From: Syntrophobacteraceae bacterium
GTDB taxonomy: Bacteria > Desulfobacterota > Syntrophobacteria > Syntrophobacterales > Syntrophobacteraceae
Length of the DNA stretch: 37,204 nucleotides
Direction: 5' to 3'
NCBI GenBank assembly: GCA_025454175.1
Contig: JALOOX010000039.1
Coordinates: 1-37,204 of the forward strand
Shown: positions 34,521-37,204 of the stretch, one piece after another
Numbering within the stretch: the stretch's first letter is position 1
How the letters are laid out: each line of letters starts with the position of its first letter
Program-made: the position numbers and the translations under genes
Notes under the pieces: model-generated
Seen by the model: the letters and a program-made list of their open reading frames with translations, nothing else
Databases searched by the model: none
Told to the model about the DNA's origin: nothing

Positions 34521-34913
34521 ATGACCAACACTAAAATACCAGCAGGGCTTATGCGAAAGTATCGGAGAGCGATAAACACTCACATCATCGTCTGCCCGTT
34601 TTGCGAAACGGGGCATTCCGTTCCCACGGACTTCGATTCCATTCATCGATGCAGCTGTGGGGCCTGCTACAAAGTATGCGGTCAGCAGGCGCTTGAAGTG
34701 GGAGTCGGAGACATTGCGGAGGAGCTCTGGAGCGAGGAGGAGCTCAGTTTCGTGCGGACCATTCCGGTGGACTTCTGCAACATCGTCATCGAAAAGGACT
34801 TCGACCGCCTGCTGGATCTGAAGCATTCCTCGGATTGTCTGGGAATCGAGCGGTTCTGCAAATACGACTTGAACAACAACCTGAGCCTGGTATGGGTGAA
34901 GAGGCTCTTCTGA
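34521..34913 (+). CDS. Uncharacterised protein with a Cys-rich zinc-ribbon-like motif
   Basis: I do not recognise the family. From ATG 34521 it has 130 residues. The N-terminal part is basic (MRKYRRAINTHIIV); then CPFCETGHSV and CSCGACYKVCG give two CxxC-type groups typical of a small zinc ribbon. The C-terminal half is acidic (DIAEELWSEEELSF, VIEKDFDRLLDLKHS) and ends VWVKRLF. The frame opens earlier at 34488. There is no membrane helix or signal peptide. Codon choice looks slightly less GC-biased than its neighbours. It stands alone, followed by a strong terminator hairpin at 35052. Confidence 0.6.
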   Translation: MTNTKIPAGLMRKYRRAINTHIIVCPFCETGHSVPTDFDSIHRCSCGACYKVCGQQALEVGVGDIAEELWSEEELSFVRTIPVDFCNIVIEKDFDRLLDLKHSSDCLGIERFCKYDLNNNLSLVWVKRLF

Positions 34914-35051
34914 GAGTGCCGGCGCTCCGGGCGCCGCCGCTGAACATCGCACTGATCCGAGGGAGGCCGCGGAGTTGATCCCCGCAGAACGATCCGAAAG
35001 CCAAACCGGTTGAGCCGTGCCGCCCGATAAAAGGTGAGAGACGAGGACCTG

Positions 35052-35084
35052 AAGGGGCGCTGGAGAGCGCCCCTTCTGTTTTTT
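35052..35084 (+). terminator. Intrinsic terminator, possibly a pyrR attenuator
   Basis: A perfect 10-bp stem, AAGGGGCGCT (35052-35061) with AGCGCCCCTT (35066-35075), closes a GGAG loop and is followed by CTGTTTTTT. It is 139 nt after the unknown gene and only 40 nt before pyrR. It could end the former's transcript, or act as a regulated terminator in the pyrR leader, since I see no good promoter between it and pyrR. Confidence 0.85.
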
Positions 35085-35123
35085 GAGATGATCAACGAAT
35101 GATATGGGGGGGAAGATCAGATC

Positions 35124-35675
35124 ATGGGTGACCTCGGCAGTCGAGTCGCAATGGAAAGCCAGGAAATTCAAAGGACTCTCGAAAGACTAGCGGGTGAAAT
35201 CTACGAGGAGGCCGTCGATGCGGAGAAACTGGTGCTGGTGGGGATTCACACCGGGGGGGTTTACCTCGCAAGACGCCTCAGGGATCTCATCGGCGGGAGA
35301 TTTCAGCTCAAAGTGCCAGTCGGGAGCCTCGACATCACCCTGTATCGCGACGACTGGACCCGCCTCCATACGCAGCCCGTCGTTAAGGCGACGGAACTGC
35401 CTTTCCCCATTGACGACCGGGAAGTGGTCCTAGTGGACGACGTTCTCTATACCGGCCGCACCATTCGAGCGGCCCTCGACGCCCTCGTGGACTACGGGCG
35501 CCCCAAGCGCGTCCAGGTTGCGGTCCTGGTCGACCGGGGCCACAGAGAGCTTCCCATCTGCAGCCAGTTCGTGGGCATCGAGCTCCGGACCCGGGAGGAC
35601 GAAATGGTCAACGTCCTCCTGAAGGAAAAGGACATGAGCGATCAGGTCGTCATCGAAAAGAAGCTCAAGACTTGA
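35124..35675 (+). CDS. pyrR: PyrR-type pyrimidine regulator / uracil phosphoribosyltransferase
   Basis: A 183-residue type I phosphoribosyltransferase. The PRPP loop is VVLVDDVLYTGRTIRAALDAL (around residues 100-120), with VGIHTGGVYLARRL and GSLDITLYRDDW as PyrR-specific blocks. In many bacteria PyrR binds UMP and leader RNA to attenuate pyr operons, and it has weak uracil phosphoribosyltransferase activity. No pyr biosynthetic gene follows here. A G-rich ribosome binding site lies about 9 nt before the ATG at 35124; ATG 35151 is a less likely start. Confidence 0.94.
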   Translation: MGDLGSRVAMESQEIQRTLERLAGEIYEEAVDAEKLVLVGIHTGGVYLARRLRDLIGGRFQLKVPVGSLDITLYRDDWTRLHTQPVVKATELPFPIDDREVVLVDDVLYTGRTIRAALDALVDYGRPKRVQVAVLVDRGHRELPICSQFVGIELRTREDEMVNVLLKEKDMSDQVVIEKKLKT

Positions 35676-35699
35676 TGCATTTGGCCGGTTGCCTCGCCT

Positions 35700-35730
35700 C
35701 GGCCCGGCAAAGCCCGAAGCGAGCGGGCCG
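35700..35730. terminator. Hairpin between convergent pyrR and threonine dehydratase genes
   Basis: CGGCCCG (35700-35706) pairs with CGGGCCG (35724-35730) over a 17-nt loop. It fills the short gap where two transcripts converge, so it may end both. No T-run is present. Confidence 0.4.
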
Positions 35731-35732
35731 TC

Positions 35733-36719
35733 TCAGGAAGCGCTCAGAATCGCCGTCAGCCGGTTCACGCTGATGTTTCCACCGGTCATGACCGCAACAA
35801 CCTTTTTCCCCGCCAGTTGGTCCTTGATCTTGAACGCAGCGCTCAAAGCAGCGGCGCCGGCTACTTCGGCAAGATTATGGGTATAGCGCAAGGCTAGGCG
35901 AACCCCTTCCTGGAGCTCTTCCTCGCTGAGGAGCACCACGTCGTGGATCACGTCTTTCAGCAGCAGATAAGGAATTTCGAAAACGGTCCTCGCCGCGAGG
36001 CCGTCGGCGGCCGTGGCCGCGGGAGGCACAATCACCTTCTTTCCCTGGCGCCAGGATTCGTAAAAGGACGGCATTCGCTCGGCCTGGACCCCGATGAGCT
36101 TCACGTCGGGGTTGATTCCCTGGCACACGCGGGCAAGAGCCGCGCAGCCCGTGCCTCCGCCAATTGGGATGAGGATGATCTCCACGTCCGGAAGCTCCTC
36201 GAAGATCTCGATGCCCATAGTGGCAATACCCGTCATGAGCGTTGGCTCGGACCCCTGTCTTAGATAATAATAGCCAGTCTTTTCAGACAGTTCCTCACAA
36301 TAGTCCTGGGTCTCGTAGAAATCGGCTCCCCGCTCTATGACCTGGGCGCCGTAGGAGATGATTTGGGCACTGACCTCGGGATCGTTGCCCTCGGGAACCA
36401 CCACGTTGCAGAAGACGCCGCACTTTTGAGCTGCCCAGGCAACGGCCAGGCCATGGTTGCCCCGCGTGGCGACCACGATGCCGCTCCGCTGGATCTCGGG
36501 CGAGATCCGGGCCATGAAGTTCACGGCGCCCCGGACCTTGAAGGAATTGGTGGGAAGATGGTTCTCATGCTTGATGTAAACGCAGGCCCCCAGGGCATCC
36601 GAGAGCCTTTTGTAGTTCGTCAGGCTGGTGGGCTTGAGGGCATCCTCCACGATGCGGCGGGCTTTAAAGATCTCCAACATGTTGACCTGGCTGGCCAGAT
36701 CCTCGTACAGGTTGAGCAT
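35733..36719 (-). CDS. Threonine/serine dehydratase, PLP-dependent, without ACT domain
   Basis: A 328-residue fold-type II PLP enzyme. PTNSFKVRGAVNFM holds the Schiff-base lysine, RGNHGLAVAWAAQ follows the N-terminal pattern of threonine ammonia-lyases, and IPIGGGTGCAALARV is the glycine-rich phosphate-binding loop (SGGGGL in most relatives, changed here to GGGTGC). It lacks the C-terminal regulatory domain, so it resembles catabolic TdcB-like or serine/threonine dehydratases rather than biosynthetic IlvA. I choose ATG 36719 with AAGGGGAAGGGGG just upstream; the frame continues to 36830 without support. Confidence 0.88.
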   Translation of the reverse strand: MLNLYEDLASQVNMLEIFKARRIVEDALKPTSLTNYKRLSDALGACVYIKHENHLPTNSFKVRGAVNFMARISPEIQRSGIVVATRGNHGLAVAWAAQKCGVFCNVVVPEGNDPEVSAQIISYGAQVIERGADFYETQDYCEELSEKTGYYYLRQGSEPTLMTGIATMGIEIFEELPDVEIILIPIGGGTGCAALARVCQGINPDVKLIGVQAERMPSFYESWRQGKKVIVPPAATAADGLAARTVFEIPYLLLKDVIHDVVLLSEEELQEGVRLALRYTHNLAEVAGAAALSAAFKIKDQLAGKKVVAVMTGGNISVNRLTAILSAS

Positions 36720-36898
36720 GATTCCCCCTTCCCCTTGAAATACACTGCGCGTGAAATCCGGATTCCCGAACCCGGGATCGCCGGCGGCCCTCAGGGCTGG
36801 TGCACCCCCCCGGCACGGAGCGATGCCCATGGCATCGAAAACCTTGCCAGATACCCATCGGCAGTGACTTTCTTAATGGAGGCGGCCCCATTTTTCAA

Positions 36899-36927
36899 TT
36901 GAAAAGCACCCCCGCCCATGCTAAAGA
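36899..36927 (+). promoter_or_regulatory. Probable promoter of tRNA-Gly
   Basis: TTGAAA (36899-36904), a 17-nt spacer and TAAAGA (36922-36927) lie 15 nt before the mature tRNA 5' end, so the leader would be short. The -10 is weak (3 of 6 consensus). A 10-bp inverted repeat (36911-36920 and 36938-36947) spans this region. Confidence 0.4.
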
Positions 36928-36942
36928 CCTCCTCATCCATGG

Positions 36943-37019
36943 GCGGGAGTAGCTCAGCTGGCTAGAGCATCAGCCTTCCAAGCTGAGGGTCGCGGGTTCG
37001 AAGCCCGTCTCCCGCTCCA
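36943..37019 (+). tRNA. tRNA-Gly (anticodon TCC)
   Basis: A 77-nt cloverleaf. Acceptor GCGGGAG (36943-36949) pairs with CTCCCGC (37009-37015), followed by discriminator T and an encoded CCA (37017-37019). D arm GCTCAGCTGGCTAGAGC, anticodon stem TCAGC/GCTGA around the loop CTTCCAA with anticodon TCC at 36977-36979, and T arm GCGGGTTCGAAGCCCGT. It decodes GGA and GGG. A T6 run (37022-37027) directly follows and may end transcription. Confidence 0.97.
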
Positions 37020-37157
37020 CCTTTTTTCTAAACTCAGACGTAATTCCTAAGACATCTTACAGACACTTTTCAGCCTTCAAGCCAAAACACAAAATCTGAT
37101 TTCCAACCCTATTTCCAACCTGTGACGTGAAAATTCAAGGAAACCGAAGGAGGGCGA

Positions 37158-37204
37158 TTGCGGCTCAAAGGCAAGAGCCCTGCGGTGCTCCCAGGGGAGC
37201 TTGA
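37158..37204 (+). CDS. Possible start of a gene running off the right edge
   Basis: A TTG at 37158 is preceded by AAGGAGGG, and the frame (MRLKGKSPAVLPGEL) stays open to the window end. Only 15 codons are visible and I recognise no family. The preceding 37028-37145 is more AT-rich and contains nothing I can name. Spacing of the ribosome binding site is short (about 4 nt). Confidence 0.25.
   Translation, partial: MRLKGKSPAVLPGEL

Noticed and set aside
36911..36947. 10-bp inverted repeat CCCGCCCATG/CATGGGCGGG overlapping the 5' end of tRNA-Gly, as a switch hiding the acceptor strand
   Set aside because: The likely promoter (36899-36927) places the left arm in the untranscribed spacer, so the RNA hairpin would not form.
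37020..37204. Genomic island attached at tRNA-Gly
   Set aside because: No duplicate of the tRNA 3' end and no integrase is visible in the 185 nt available.

Overview
The window is GC-rich chromosomal DNA, densely packed with housekeeping operons on both strands. The gene content suggests an anaerobic member of the Desulfobacterota (former Deltaproteobacteria), perhaps a Syntrophobacterales-type syntroph or sulfate reducer. The pointers are paired b and b' ATP synthase genes without atpB/atpE beside them, a group 3-type [NiFe] hydrogenase operon, a DUF3842 gene next to parB, and a probable selenoprotein. The taxonomic placement is inference from gene content only.

Layout. 1-4176 (minus): F1Fo ATP synthase genes in transcription order atpF', atpF, atpH, atpA, atpG, atpD, with atpD running off the left edge. 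4730-10275 (minus): cell-shape operon mreB, mreC, mreD, mrdA (PBP2), rodA. 10594-15991 (plus): rpmH/rnpA, yidD, yidC, jag, mnmE, rsmG, divergent from mreB. 16026-18277 (minus): an NAD-salvage group of isochorismatase/nicotinamidase-like gene, a small Fe-S protein with an in-frame UGA, and pncB. 18518-23547 (plus): a small DUF6504-like gene, a parS site, parA, parB, DUF3842, cobU, cobS, birA. 23596-27344 (minus): dksA-like, moaC, J-domain protein, GT2 glycosyltransferase, EamA transporter. 27737-33460 (plus): five-gene hydrogenase operon (Fe-S beta, cyclic-nucleotide-binding-like protein, FAD/NAD gamma, small and large subunits) and a PP-loop ATPase. 33483-37204: nth (minus), an unknown Zn-ribbon-like protein (plus), pyrR (plus), threonine dehydratase (minus), tRNA-Gly(TCC) and the right edge.

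The main findings are these. (1) The 83-codon gene at 17503-17754 has UGA where relatives have the first Cys of an NPxGR-CC motif. The conserved tail continues in frame, and an 8-bp hairpin with a GGGU loop lies 12-31 nt after the UGA, as expected of a bacterial SECIS. It is a strong selenocysteine candidate between two NAD-salvage genes. (2) atpH is frameshifted near its 3' end. Its conserved C-terminal tail survives in another frame and ends in a TAATG overlap with atpA. (3) rnpA has no ATG/GTG/TTG start near its family N terminus. Its only such start is a GTG 13 nt upstream of rpmH, which would nest rpmH inside rnpA as in Thermus; a one-base error or a rare start codon are alternatives. (4) The hydrogenase operon contains a cyclic-nucleotide-binding-type protein with no DNA-binding domain and is flanked on both sides by same-orientation CCAGAAA-type short repeats.

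All calls come from reading the sequence; no database search was possible.
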